A DNA stretch of 48,512 nt from an uncultured Succinivibrio sp. (lineage in GTDB: Bacteria; Pseudomonadota; Gammaproteobacteria; Enterobacterales; Succinivibrionaceae). Under the pieces are notes generated by a model that did no database searches, had not been told where the DNA came from, and saw only the letters and a program-made list of their open reading frames with translations. A program made the translations under genes and the position numbers. The stretch is taken from NCBI GenBank assembly GCA_900767695.1, contig CAAGAC010000076.1:1-48512 (forward strand), given 5' to 3'. This document shows, in pieces, positions 1 through 8,190 of this stretch. Each line of letters starts with the position of its first letter. Within the stretch, counting starts at the first letter, position 1.

Positions 1-1061
1 AGATCGCCGGGGGCAAGGCCCACCTGGTTGACCGCGCGGACGAGATCGTCGAGCGTCGCGCCGGTGTCGAACTTGAACATCTTGCCCTTCTTCTGCTGGA
101 CGTTGATCTGCGAGTTGGGCACCACCGCGGTCTGGCCCTGGGAGAAGGAGTTTGGCTGCGAGACCTGGGGGTTCTCGCTCACCGTGACGGTGAGGCCGCC
201 GTGGGTGACCGCCACGGGCTTGAGCTTGACGTTCGAGCCGATGACGATGGTGCCGGTGCGCGAGTTGACCACGATCTTGGCCTTGTCCTCGCCCTGATCG
301 ACGTCGATGTTCTCAAGCGAGGAGAGGAACTCCACGCGCTTGGCCGGGTTGCGCGGCGCGTTGACGCGCACCGAAACCGCGTCCTCGGCCACGGCCGATC
401 CGTCGCCGTACATCGCGTTGATGGCGTCGGCCATGTTCTTGGCCGACGTGAAGTCCGGCCTGTCTAAATTGAAGGTGATGCTGTCGGAGGTCTGGAAGTT
501 CGTCGGCACCTCGCGCTCGACGAGCGCGCCGTTGGCGATCCTGCCCACGGTCGGGGTGTTGACGGTCACCTTGGAGCCGTCGGCGCCCTCGACGCCCAGG
601 CCGCCCACGACGAGCGATCCCTGGGCGATAGCGTAGACGTTGCCATCGATGCCGCGCAGCAGTGTCTGGAGGAGGGTGCCGCCGCGCAGCGAGGTGGCCT
701 CGCCTATGGCCGACACCGTGACGTCGATGGTCTGGCCGCGCTTGGCAAAGGGCGGGAGGGTGGCGTGGATCGCCACCGGGGCGACGTCCTTGACCTTGAG
801 CGTGGTCGAGTCGGAGATCTTGATGCCGAAGTTGTTGAGCATCGAGCGGAAGCTCTGCTCGGTGAACTCGCTGTTCTTCTCGCCGGTGCCCGCGAGGCCG
901 ACCACCAGGCCGTAGCCTATGAGCTGGTTGTCGCGCACGCCCTGCACCGAGGCGATGTCCTTGATGCGCGCGGCCTGCGCCTCAAGCGGCGCGACGGCCG
1001 CCGCTGCGCAGAGCGCGGCGGCGCACAGCGCCGCCCCAATCCTGAAGATCCGCAAAGCCAT
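1..1061 (-). CDS. flgI: Flagellar P-ring protein FlgI (3' end outside window)
   Basis: Periplasmic P-ring subunit of the flagellar basal body, acting as the bushing for the rod in the peptidoglycan layer. The visible 353 residues begin with a signal peptide (MALRIFRIGAALCAAALC, Ala-rich to about residue 30) followed by the family's N-terminal stretch RIKDIASVQGVRDNQLIGYG. E. coli FlgI is about 365 residues, so only a few C-terminal residues lie beyond the left edge. The ATG at 1061 is preceded by GGAGG at 8 nt; an in-frame ATG at 1076 overlaps that site and is less likely. It is last in the visible flgFGHI run, 23 bp after flgH. Identification is firm. Confidence 0.95.
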   Translation of the reverse strand, partial: MALRIFRIGAALCAAALCAAAAVAPLEAQAARIKDIASVQGVRDNQLIGYGLVVGLAGTGEKNSEFTEQSFRSMLNNFGIKISDSTTLKVKDVAPVAIHATLPPFAKRGQTIDVTVSAIGEATSLRGGTLLQTLLRGIDGNVYAIAQGSLVVGGLGVEGADGSKVTVNTPTVGRIANGALVEREVPTNFQTSDSITFNLDRPDFTSAKNMADAINAMYGDGSAVAEDAVSVRVNAPRNPAKRVEFLSSLENIDVDQGEDKAKIVVNSRTGTIVIGSNVKLKPVAVTHGGLTVTVSENPQVSQPNSFSQGQTAVVPNSQINVQQKKGKMFKFDTGATLDDLVRAVNQVGLAPGD

Positions 1062-1084
1062 AGCCAATGCCTCCATCACGAGCG

Positions 1085-1777
1085 TCACGAGAAGATGTTG
1101 AACACGCTGTTGAAGAACTTCGAGAGCCAGCCGCGCTCCTGGGTGTTCGCGAAGTCTCCGGTCCCGCCGTACTGGATGCGCGCGTTGCCGATGCGCTGCG
1201 AGGAGACGGTGTTGTCGGAGCTGATGTCCTCGGGCCTGATGATGCCGGTGACGCGCACGTACTCGTTGCCGTTGTTGAGCATGAGCCACTTCTCGCCGCG
1301 CACCTGCAGGTTGCCGTTTGAGAGCACGTTGACCACGCTCACCGAGATCTGGCCGGTGAGGCTGTTGCTCTGCGAGGAGTTGCCCGAGCCCGAGAAGTCC
1401 TGGGAGTTGGAGCTTGACAGCGTCGGGGTCAGGCCAAGGGCCTTGACCTCCTTGCCTCCAAGTGTAATCCCGCCGTAGGTGGTCTCGTCGCTCTTTGCAA
1501 GCGTGGTGCCGGCGCGCTTCTGGGCGGTGGTGCTCTCCTCGAGCTCCACCGAGATGATGTCGCCCACGCGGTGGGCCTTGGTGTCGGTGTAGAGCCCGTT
1601 GGAGGCGGTGCCCTGGCTGTAGATCCCGCCGTCGGCGACCGCCTTGGTCACCGGAGGCTCGGGCAGCGCCGGCGCGAAAGCCGGATCGTCGGGCTTGGGA
1701 TCGAGCGCGTCGAGGCTGCAGCCTGAGACGAGCGCCGCGGCCGCGAGCGCGGCCGCCATTGCCATTGCGTGTTTCAT
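1085..1777 (-). CDS. flgH: Flagellar L-ring lipoprotein FlgH
   Basis: Outer-membrane lipoprotein that forms the L ring around the flagellar rod. The 230-residue product has a signal peptide ending in a lipobox (LVSGC, Cys at about residue 20). Family stretches include HRVGDIISVELEESTTAQKR and VRGEKWLMLNNGNEYVRVTG, followed by the RPEDISSDNTV segment. Length matches E. coli FlgH (about 232). The start has GGAGG just upstream (GGAGGAGAGAA then ATG). It sits between flgG (60 bp upstream) and flgI (23 bp downstream), the usual order, so co-transcription from the sigma-54-like site in front of flgF is likely. Confidence 0.95.
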   Translation of the reverse strand: MKHAMAMAAALAAAALVSGCSLDALDPKPDDPAFAPALPEPPVTKAVADGGIYSQGTASNGLYTDTKAHRVGDIISVELEESTTAQKRAGTTLAKSDETTYGGITLGGKEVKALGLTPTLSSSNSQDFSGSGNSSQSNSLTGQISVSVVNVLSNGNLQVRGEKWLMLNNGNEYVRVTGIIRPEDISSDNTVSSQRIGNARIQYGGTGDFANTQERGWLSKFFNSVFNIFS

Positions 1778-1837
1778 TTCTCTCCTCCGTCGTTTCTATG
1801 ACTCTCGCCTCAGGCTATTCATAAAGCGTGCCTAGGC

Positions 1838-2623
1838 TCAGACCGACTGTATTAGCGAGCCCATCATGTCGTCGACCGTGGTCAGCACCTTTGAGTTCAT
1901 CTCGTAGACGCGCTGGGCGGTGATGAGGTTTACAAGCTCCTCGGTGACCTTGACGTTCGAGGTCTCGAGCATGCTCTGGCGGATGTAGCCCATGCCGTCC
2001 TGGCCGCCGATGCCCTGCTGGGGCGCGCCCGAGGCGGTGGTCTCCAAAAAGAGGTTGTCGCCCACTGGCTCGAGGCCCGAGGGGTTGATGAAGTCGGTCA
2101 CGGTGATCTGGCCGAGATCCTGCGAGGTGCTGCTGTTGGCGACCGTCACGCTCACCTGGCCGTCGCGGCCTACCGTGATGCCGGTCGCGTTCTCGGGAAC
2201 CTGCATCTGCGGCAGCAGCGGGAAGCCGTCTGCGTTGACGATGGTGCCCTCCTCGTTCTTGGTGAACTGGCCGTTGCGGGTGTAGGCGGTGGTGCCGTCC
2301 GGCAGCTCGATCTCGAAGAAGCCCCTGCCCTGGATCATCAGGTCGAAGCTGTTGTCGGTGGTCTCGACGTCGCCCTGCGAGAACTGCTTCTGGGTGGCGA
2401 CGACCTTGGCGCCGGCGCCGAGCATCAGGCCCTCTGGCAGGTAGCCGTCGGCGCTCGAGCGGCCGCCGGGCTGGTTGATCTTCTGGTAGAGCAGATCGTC
2501 GAAGATGGCCCTGCCCTTCTTGTAGCCCACGGTCGAGGCGTTGGCCAGGTTGTTTGAAGTGACCGAGATGTTGGTCTGCTGCGCGTCAAGGCCGGTCTTG
2601 CTAATCCATAGTGCTGGGATCAT
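1838..2623 (-). CDS. flgG: Flagellar distal rod protein FlgG
   Basis: Distal rod subunit of the flagellar basal body, exported by the flagellar type III system. The 261-residue protein carries the rod/hook N-terminal signature (SNNLANASTVGYKKGR, residues about 25-40) and the C-terminal coiled-coil signature around ELVNLITAQRVYEMNSKVLT, both needed for axial stacking. Length equals the family norm (about 260). GGAGG lies 8 nt before the ATG. It follows flgF by 22 bp and precedes flgH, the standard arrangement. Nothing unusual is seen inside the gene. Confidence 0.96.
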   Translation of the reverse strand: MIPALWISKTGLDAQQTNISVTSNNLANASTVGYKKGRAIFDDLLYQKINQPGGRSSADGYLPEGLMLGAGAKVVATQKQFSQGDVETTDNSFDLMIQGRGFFEIELPDGTTAYTRNGQFTKNEEGTIVNADGFPLLPQMQVPENATGITVGRDGQVSVTVANSSTSQDLGQITVTDFINPSGLEPVGDNLFLETTASGAPQQGIGGQDGMGYIRQSMLETSNVKVTEELVNLITAQRVYEMNSKVLTTVDDMMGSLIQSV

Positions 2624-2645
2624 GGCGTGTGCCTCCTAAAATTCG

Positions 2646-3398
2646 TTATGACGAGTAGGTCAGGAGCCTGTCCTGGGCCTGGTCCATCTGGCTTGCCTCG
2701 TCCATAAGCTTCACCGTGGCGTCGTACTGGCGCTGGATCCTGATGAGCGAGGTGAGCTCCTCGACGGGGTTGACGTTGGACGCCTCAAGCTCGCCGCTGC
2801 GGATCCTCACCGTATCGTCCTGTGCAAGATTGGTGCCATCCCTGCGGCGGAAGAGCCCGTCGTACCCCTTCTCGATGTCCTTGTAGCTGTCCGCCTTCAC
2901 AAGCTTGATCCTCTGGTAGTCCTCGGTGACGTTCGAGTCGGCGCCCTGGGGGCGGCCGGAGATCACGCCGTCGTCGCTGATGTGCACGGCCTCGAGCATC
3001 GGGGGCAGGACTATCTGCGCCCCGTCGATGTCGCGCACCTCCAGGCCCGACTCCGTTCTCAGCACGCCGTTCTCGTCGGTCATCAGCGCGCCCATGCGGG
3101 TGTAGGCCTCGTTGCCGTCGCCGTCGGTGACCGCCAGGAATCCGTCGCCCTGGAGGGCGACGTCGAGCGCGCGGCCGGTGGTCTGGATGGCGCCGCCTTC
3201 CATGTTGTAGCCCGGGCGCTCGTCCATCGCGAAGGCGCGCGAGGGGTAGGCGTCGGCGAACACCGACATAGAGCGCGAGTTCTCGAAGTCGGCCTTGAAG
3301 CCGGTGGTGTTGGCGTTGGCGAGGTTGTTGCTCCTCACCGCGAGCGAGTGGAAGTTCTCCTTGGCGCCCGACATCGCGATCCACAAAAGCTTGTCCAT
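2646..3398 (-). CDS. flgF: Flagellar proximal rod protein FlgF
   Basis: Proximal rod subunit of the flagellum. The N-terminal half has the axial-protein motif (SNNLANANTTGFKADF) and the C-terminal end has EELTSLIRIQRQYDATVKLM. I place the start at the ATG at 3398, which has GGGAGG 7 nt upstream; an in-frame GTG two codons earlier is not needed. The product is 250 residues, typical for FlgF. It is the first gene of the flgFGHI run and is preceded by a sigma-54-like promoter at 3435-3450, not by flgE as would be usual. Confidence 0.94.
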   Translation of the reverse strand: MDKLLWIAMSGAKENFHSLAVRSNNLANANTTGFKADFENSRSMSVFADAYPSRAFAMDERPGYNMEGGAIQTTGRALDVALQGDGFLAVTDGDGNEAYTRMGALMTDENGVLRTESGLEVRDIDGAQIVLPPMLEAVHISDDGVISGRPQGADSNVTEDYQRIKLVKADSYKDIEKGYDGLFRRRDGTNLAQDDTVRIRSGELEASNVNPVEELTSLIRIQRQYDATVKLMDEASQMDQAQDRLLTYSS

Positions 3399-3434
3399 GT
3401 TCACTCCTCCCAGAGGGGTTCTTTGAAGTGCTAA

Positions 3435-3450
3435 GGCACATTCCGTGCCA
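3435..3450 (-). promoter_or_regulatory. Sigma-54-like (-24/-12) promoter of flgFGHI
   Basis: The minus strand reads TGGCACGGAATGTGCC. This has the -24 TGGCAC element and a GG-N10-GC spacing; the -12 element is GTGC instead of TTGC. It lies about 40 bp before the flgF ATG, with a strong ribosome site between. Sigma-54 control of mid-class flagellar operons is known in Vibrio, Aeromonas and Pseudomonas. The site is also an imperfect palindrome (GGCAC/GTGCC), so an operator is an alternative reading. Confidence 0.6.
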
Positions 3451-3506
3451 TCATGGAGTTTCTGCGGATTATCAGCAGGATGAAAGGCGGATGCTCAGGG
3501 CATTGA

Positions 3507-3538
3507 AAAGGCGGAGCCAAAAATTTGGCTCCGCCTTT
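3507..3538 (-). terminator. Intrinsic terminator after flgD
   Basis: A 15-bp perfect inverted repeat (AAAGGCGGAGCCAAA and its complement) with a 2-nt spacer, followed on the minus strand by a short T run. It sits 20 bp after the flgD stop and separates flgD from flgF, which explains why flgF has its own promoter. The A/T arms make it potentially bidirectional. Confidence 0.85.
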
Positions 3539-3557
3539 GCGGGGCTTGCGCCCCCGG

Positions 3558-4250
3558 TCAGCCCGAGATCTCGGTGACGTCCGAGAGCTTGACGTCGCCG
3601 TAGCCGACGAGGTTTAGCGTGGTGTCGCTCGTCGAGGAGCCCAGCGTCACGCTGCCGACGGTCGCGTAGGTCGAGACCGGGAGCGAGACGCTGGTGCCGT
3701 TCTGGCTGCCGGTCGCGGTGATGGTGTACTGGCCCGCAGGCAGCTTGTTTCCATTGCTGTCGGTGCCGTCCCAGCTGAAGTCCATTGAGCCGCTGCCCGA
3801 GGAGGCGGTGTAGCTGCCAACCACCTGGCCGCTCGAGTCGGTGATGGTGATCGAAAGGTTGTCCGCGCCGTCGCCTGCGTTGATCTTCGCCTGAAGAGCG
3901 CTGGTGCCGTCGTAGTAGGCAGTCGAGCTGTCGGTGAGCACCGTGCGCCCGACCAGGCTCGACGCGGAGAGCGCCGAGGACGAGGAGATGGAGCTCACGA
4001 TGTCTGACATGCTCGAGGAGATGGTGTTGAGGCTCTGCACGACCGAGAGCTGGGACATGGTGCCCACCATCTGCGAGTTGTCAACGGGAGAGGTGGGATC
4101 CTGCTGCGAGAGCTGGGTCGTGAGCAGCTTGAGGAAGTCCTCCTGATCGAGGGTGTTGCTGCTGGTGGACGCCTTGCTGGCAGCTTCCTGAGAGGCTATG
4201 TACGACGAGGTCTTGCCGATCGCACTGTAATCAAAGCTGCTGTCGCTCAT
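3558..4250 (-). CDS. flgD: Flagellar hook-assembly scaffold FlgD
   Basis: FlgD caps the growing hook and is needed to polymerise FlgE. The 230-residue protein has the conserved N-terminal segment (LDQEDFLKLLTTQLSQQDPT, then SPVDNSQMVGTMSQLS) and a C-terminal FlgD Ig-like region (SMDFSWDGTDSNGNKLPAGQ). The start has GGAGG 7 nt upstream. It stands as a single-gene unit between a sigma-54-like promoter (4307-4322) and a terminator (3507-3538). flgB and flgC are not upstream (der is) and flgE is not downstream, so the canonical flgBCDEF order is broken here. Confidence 0.93.
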   Translation of the reverse strand: MSDSSFDYSAIGKTSSYIASQEAASKASTSSNTLDQEDFLKLLTTQLSQQDPTSPVDNSQMVGTMSQLSVVQSLNTISSSMSDIVSSISSSSALSASSLVGRTVLTDSSTAYYDGTSALQAKINAGDGADNLSITITDSSGQVVGSYTASSGSGSMDFSWDGTDSNGNKLPAGQYTITATGSQNGTSVSLPVSTYATVGSVTLGSSTSDTTLNLVGYGDVKLSDVTEISG

Positions 4251-4306
4251 GTTGCTTCCTCCTTGCGCCGGCAGCCCTTGCGGCCCGCGCCTTGCCTCTC
4301 CATCTA

Positions 4307-4322
4307 TTCAACTGCCGTGCCA
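4307..4322 (-). promoter_or_regulatory. Sigma-54-like promoter of flgD
   Basis: The minus strand reads TGGCACGGCAGTTGAA: a -24 TGGCAC element, 10 nt between GG and the -12 dinucleotide, and TTGA in place of TTGC. It lies about 57 bp before the flgD ATG in a 210-bp gap after der. The close match in sequence and spacing to the site before flgF supports both. Function is inferred. Confidence 0.6.
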
Positions 4323-4412
4323 GCTTTAAAAGCTGGGCTTGAAATCCCTGCGATCCTGCTGAATGGACTGGAGATTTGGATTAAAAGCTTCCCCGCAAAA
4401 CACCTTCCCGAG

Positions 4413-4444
4413 GCCAGGGGGTGCGGCTCGCCGCGCCCCCTGGC
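4413..4444 (-). terminator. Intrinsic terminator after der
   Basis: Inverted repeat GCCAGGGGG / CCCCCTGGC with a GC-rich loop, 16 bp past the der stop. On the minus strand it is followed by a TTTT run about 20 nt later. It ends the rlmN-to-der block before flgD. Confidence 0.65.
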
Positions 4445-4460
4445 GGCAGGTTTTGCCGCC

Positions 4461-6239
4461 CTATGCCTTGCCGCCGCCCTGGCCGCCCTTGCCGTCGCCA
4501 GATTGGCGCTTCTTCGGGCGGGACTTCAGGACCATGCCCTTTCCCGAGCGCACGGCCGCGGCTATCTCGCGGTCCTGCCTGCGCTTTGCCTTGGAGTCGG
4601 CGCGCGCCCACATGCGCTCGTCGGCGCTGCGCTTGCGCTCGCGCCGAAGCTGCGACTGGGTGAGCCTCACCTGGGCGGGCTTCCTGTCCGCGTACGGGTT
4701 CTCGCCGTCGCGGAACTCGATGATGACCGGGGTGCCCATGATCCCGAGGGCCTCCCTGTAGCAGTTTATGATGTAGCGCTTGTAGGCGTCGGGAACCTTG
4801 GAGGTCTTGTTGCCGTGGATCACGATCCTCGGAGGATTGTAGCCGCCGGCGTGGGCGTACTTGAGCTTGATCCTCCTGCCGCCCGCGACCGGAGGCTCGT
4901 GCTCCTCGCACGCGCGCCTGAGGATCCTGTTGAGCTCGGCGCTGCTGTGGCGCCTGGTGGCGCTGTCGTAGGCCTCGTCGATGGACTCGAAGAGGTTTCC
5001 AACCCCGGTGCCGTGGAGCGCGGAGATGAAGTGCACGCGCGCGAAGTCGACGAAGCCGAGCCTCTGCTGGAGCTCGAGCTTGATCTCGTCCTTAACTGAA
5101 GGGTCTAGTCCGTCCCACTTGTTGACGGCGACGACGAGCGAGCGGCCCGAGTCGATGATGAAGCTAAGGATCGAGAGATCCTGATCGGTGACGTGGGCGC
5201 GGGCGTCGATGACCAGGAGCGCGACGTTGCAGTCCTCGATGGCCTTCAGGGTCTTGACGATGGAGAACTTCTCGACCGCCTCGGTGACCTTGCGGCGGCG
5301 GCGCACGCCGGCGGTGTCGATGACGATGTACTTGCGCCCCTCGCGCTCGAGCGGGATGTAGATGGAGTCGCGGGTGGTGCCCGGGAAGTCGGCAACGATC
5401 ACGCGCTCCTCGCCAAGCATGCGGTTGGTGAGCGTTGACTTGCCGACGTTGGGCTTGCCGACGATGGCGAACTTGATGGGCAGATCGGCAAAGGGAACCC
5501 TGGGCTGCTCAGGCGCGGCGCCCTCGCCTTCCTTCTCCGCCCCCTCGGCGGCGGCGCCCCTGGCCATCTCGCGCTGCTTCTCGCGGAAGGCGTGCCAGTC
5601 GAAGCCGCCACCCTGCTCGTCCATCGGGACGTTGTCGAGGAACTCGTAGCCCTCCTCCCACTCAGAGCGCGGCTTCCTGAATGGCGATCCCTCCTCGTCG
5701 GGCTGTGGCGGCAGATCGCTGTCAAGCGGCCCCTCCTCGCGCAGCACCGGGGCCACGGCCTCCTCGAGGAGCACCTGGACGCCGCGGCCGTGCGCGGCGG
5801 CGGTGGGGTACACCTCGCCAAGGCCCAACGCGTAGAACTCGGCGCCCGCGCTCTCGGGATCGAGGCCGTCGACCTTGTTGGCGACCACGGCGCAGCGCTT
5901 GCCAGAGCGGCGGATGTAGTCGGCGACCGGATAGTCGCCCGGCATGATCCCGGCGCGGCAGTCCACCATGTAGAGCACGAGATCGGACTCGTCGATGGCC
6001 TGCAGGGCCTGCTCGGTCATGCGCTTGGTCAGTTCCTCGGGCTGATCGGTGTTGTCCTCGGCGATGCCGCCGGTGTCGATGATCACGAACTCGCGCCCGT
6101 CATAGACGGCACGGCCGTACTTGCGGTCGCGGGTGAGCCCCGGGAAGTCCGCCACCAGCGCGTCGCGCGTCTTGGTGAGGCGGTTGAAGAGGGTCGACTT
6201 GCCAACATTCGGGCAGCCGACGAGTGCGATTACTTTCAT
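4461..6239 (-). CDS. der: Ribosome-assembly GTPase Der (EngA) with long linker
   Basis: Essential double-GTPase required for 50S subunit maturation. Two complete G domains are visible: P-loop 1 GCPNVGKS (residues 8-15) with DTGG and NKVD, and P-loop 2 GKPNVGKS (about 261-268) with DTAG and NKWD; a KH-like domain follows. The product is 592 residues against about 490 in E. coli. The extra length is in the inter-domain linker (about 170-250, acidic then Ala/Glu-rich) and in a basic Lys/Arg/Gly C-terminal tail. I chose the ATG at 6239 because the protein then begins directly with the G domain; an upstream in-frame GTG would add 34 non-conserved residues. It follows bamB across a 208-bp gap that contains hairpins. 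Confidence 0.95.
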   Translation of the reverse strand: MKVIALVGCPNVGKSTLFNRLTKTRDALVADFPGLTRDRKYGRAVYDGREFVIIDTGGIAEDNTDQPEELTKRMTEQALQAIDESDLVLYMVDCRAGIMPGDYPVADYIRRSGKRCAVVANKVDGLDPESAGAEFYALGLGEVYPTAAAHGRGVQVLLEEAVAPVLREEGPLDSDLPPQPDEEGSPFRKPRSEWEEGYEFLDNVPMDEQGGGFDWHAFREKQREMARGAAAEGAEKEGEGAAPEQPRVPFADLPIKFAIVGKPNVGKSTLTNRMLGEERVIVADFPGTTRDSIYIPLEREGRKYIVIDTAGVRRRRKVTEAVEKFSIVKTLKAIEDCNVALLVIDARAHVTDQDLSILSFIIDSGRSLVVAVNKWDGLDPSVKDEIKLELQQRLGFVDFARVHFISALHGTGVGNLFESIDEAYDSATRRHSSAELNRILRRACEEHEPPVAGGRRIKLKYAHAGGYNPPRIVIHGNKTSKVPDAYKRYIINCYREALGIMGTPVIIEFRDGENPYADRKPAQVRLTQSQLRRERKRSADERMWARADSKAKRRQDREIAAAVRSGKGMVLKSRPKKRQSGDGKGGQGGGKA

Positions 6240-6390
6240 TTGCTGATCCTGGCCTGGCCCCGGGGACTCTCCCCGGCGGCCCTGTGTGGTTGACGCAGGC
6301 ATGCCCCATGCCCTGGGGCGCCTGATGGCGGGCATTGGCACGCGCCCGCCGCTTAAAGCCGTTTCCTAGAATATAGCCCAAAACCGCGGA

Positions 6391-6444
6391 CGGCCGGGAT
6401 CGACTGGTCCCGGCCGCCGCGGCGCCGCCCCCTAGGAGGGGGCG
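6391..6444 (-). terminator. Tandem hairpins after bamB
   Basis: Two strong inverted repeats follow the bamB stop. The first (about 6425-6444) pairs CGCCCCC with GGGGGCG. The second (6391-6416) pairs CGGCCGGGA with TCCCGGCCG and is followed on the minus strand by TTTT. Together they look like a terminator between bamB and der. A TATATT hexamer at 6370-6375 (minus) could start der transcription, but no good -35 element is seen. Confidence 0.55.
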
Positions 6445-6447
6445 CTT

Positions 6448-8127
6448 TTAGTAGATCCCAAAGCCGCTGGCCTTGCTGCCCGCGTCCTCCTGATCCTGCT
6501 TGTCTTCCTTCTGCGCGGGCGCAGCTTCCTGGGCAGGGGCCGGCTGCTGGGCCTCGGACTGTGCCTTTGCGGACTTGTCCTCCTGCTCGGCGGTCTCGAC
6601 CTTGCCGCTCTCGGCGCCCGAGCCCTCGGACTTGACGCCAGGCATCAGGCCGAAGCCCGCGATCTCCTGGCGGCGCTGCTTCTCGGCCTCGGCCTGGGCC
6701 TTGAGGTAGGCGTCGCGCTGGCGCTCGTACTCGGCCTTCTGGCGCTTGTACTCGGCGACCCTGGCCTCGTTGGCGCGCTCCTGGGCCTCCATCTGGCTCA
6801 CCAGGGCCTGGGCCTGGGCGCGCCTTGCCTGGAGCTGCTCCTGCGTGACCCCGCCGCCCATGCCGCCTAGCGAGCGGCCTGTGAAGCTAAGTCCGCTTCC
6901 GGCGGCGGCAAGCTCGTTGCGCGCGGCGGCAAGCTTGGCGCTGGCCGCGCCCTGGGCGTAGCGGTAGAGCGCAAGCTCGCCGCCCGAGGTCTGGACGAGC
7001 ACGCCCTGATCGGTGACCACCGGGGTGGCGTAGACCGGGCTGTCGTCGGTGTCGTCCATGAACTCGATGCGCCCCGAGCGCAGCGAGAGGAAGTAGACGT
7101 AGCCTTCCATGTCGGCGACCACGGCGTAGTTGCCGTAGACGGCGGGCGCAGTCACGTTGCGGTTGGTGAGCTGGCCGTTCTCCCAGATCTCATGGCCGTC
7201 CTGGCGGCTTATGCAGTAGACGTGGCCGTTGTCGCCAGTCACCACGAAGACCGAGTCGTCAAAGCCGATGTCGTGCGAGCTGTGGTACCCAAGGCGGTTG
7301 ACGACGCCGTTGCTCTTGAACGAGTACCAGACGAAGCCCGCGTTGTAGGCGCTGGTGTAGAGCTCGGAGCCAAGGAGCAGCGGGGTGCCCGCCACGTCCG
7401 CGACGCGCTCTAAGTCATTGGCGCCCGAGGGCTGGGCCACGGTCACGCTGTCCAGAAGCCCGCCGTCGCGCTGGGAGAGCACCAGCACCTTGCCCGAGGA
7501 GGTGCCGAGCAGCAAGGCGTCCTGCCCCACCGGCACCGGGCTTGACTGCGAGCGCAGCCTCAGCGACCCGGAGCTGTCGCCGCTCTGCCAGAGCTGGGCG
7601 CCGTTCGCCGTGTCGTAGCAGGTGACGAGGCCGCGGGAGTCGGCGACAAAGAGCCTCGACCCGTCGGGCGCGAAGGCCGGGGCCGCCATGATCTCGGTGC
7701 CGTTGAACTTCTTCCAGCGGATCTTGCCGTCGGCGGCGTTCAGGAGGTAGACCCAGCCGTTCTCCGAGCCCACCGCGAGGAGCGATCCCTGCACGGCAAC
7801 GCCCGAGAGGCGGGCCGAGCGCTTGGAGTCGTTCTCCTCCTCGTCGCCGAGATCCGTGTGCCAGTTCTTGTCGCCCGAGGAGAGGGAGATCGAGTAGACG
7901 TCGCCGCCGCGGCCAGCCGCGTAGGCCGTCTGCCCGGAGACTGCCGGGGCGAGGCGCGAGTAGAAGCCCTCGCTGCCGCCAAGCGAGTCCGACCAGATCT
8001 CCGAGGCGTCGATGGAGTTTGAAACCTCCGGCGCCTCCACCGGCTTGGCAAGATCCTTGTTCGATGAGCACGCCGTGAGCAGCGCTGCGCCGCACAACAG
8101 CGAGAGAACCAGGGCTTTCTTAGACAT
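6448..8127 (-). CDS. bamB: Outer-membrane assembly lipoprotein BamB with extra C-terminal coiled coil
   Basis: BAM-complex lipoprotein that helps insert beta-barrel proteins in the outer membrane. The start at 8127 has AAGGAG 7 nt upstream. A lipoprotein signal ends at LLTAC. A PQQ-type beta-propeller with repeated GxxxWxxxL-like blades (GDKNWHTDL, GKIRWKKF, GAQLWQSG, GHEIWENG) fills residues to about 393, the whole length of ordinary BamB. About 166 more residues follow: a Gln/Ala/Arg-rich heptad region (QARRAQAQALVSQMEAQERA and on), then a Pro/Ala/Gln/Glu tail ending ASGFGIY. It is the penultimate gene of the conserved hisS-yfgM-bamB-der series. The propeller and synteny make the call firm; the role of the tail is unknown. 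Confidence 0.93.
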   Translation of the reverse strand: MSKKALVLSLLCGAALLTACSSNKDLAKPVEAPEVSNSIDASEIWSDSLGGSEGFYSRLAPAVSGQTAYAAGRGGDVYSISLSSGDKNWHTDLGDEEENDSKRSARLSGVAVQGSLLAVGSENGWVYLLNAADGKIRWKKFNGTEIMAAPAFAPDGSRLFVADSRGLVTCYDTANGAQLWQSGDSSGSLRLRSQSSPVPVGQDALLLGTSSGKVLVLSQRDGGLLDSVTVAQPSGANDLERVADVAGTPLLLGSELYTSAYNAGFVWYSFKSNGVVNRLGYHSSHDIGFDDSVFVVTGDNGHVYCISRQDGHEIWENGQLTNRNVTAPAVYGNYAVVADMEGYVYFLSLRSGRIEFMDDTDDSPVYATPVVTDQGVLVQTSGGELALYRYAQGAASAKLAAARNELAAAGSGLSFTGRSLGGMGGGVTQEQLQARRAQAQALVSQMEAQERANEARVAEYKRQKAEYERQRDAYLKAQAEAEKQRRQEIAGFGLMPGVKSEGSGAESGKVETAEQEDKSAKAQSEAQQPAPAQEAAPAQKEDKQDQEDAGSKASGFGIY

Positions 8128-8190
8128 CACCGCACTCCTTGCGCCTGTTGGCAAGCCGCAGGGGATCTCCCCCGCGCGCCTTGCAGATCC

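Noticed and set aside
4263..5099. Long open frame on the plus strand opposite der
   Set aside because: It lies antisense to the well-conserved der gene; GC-rich codon structure opens the opposite strand, and the product has no family features.
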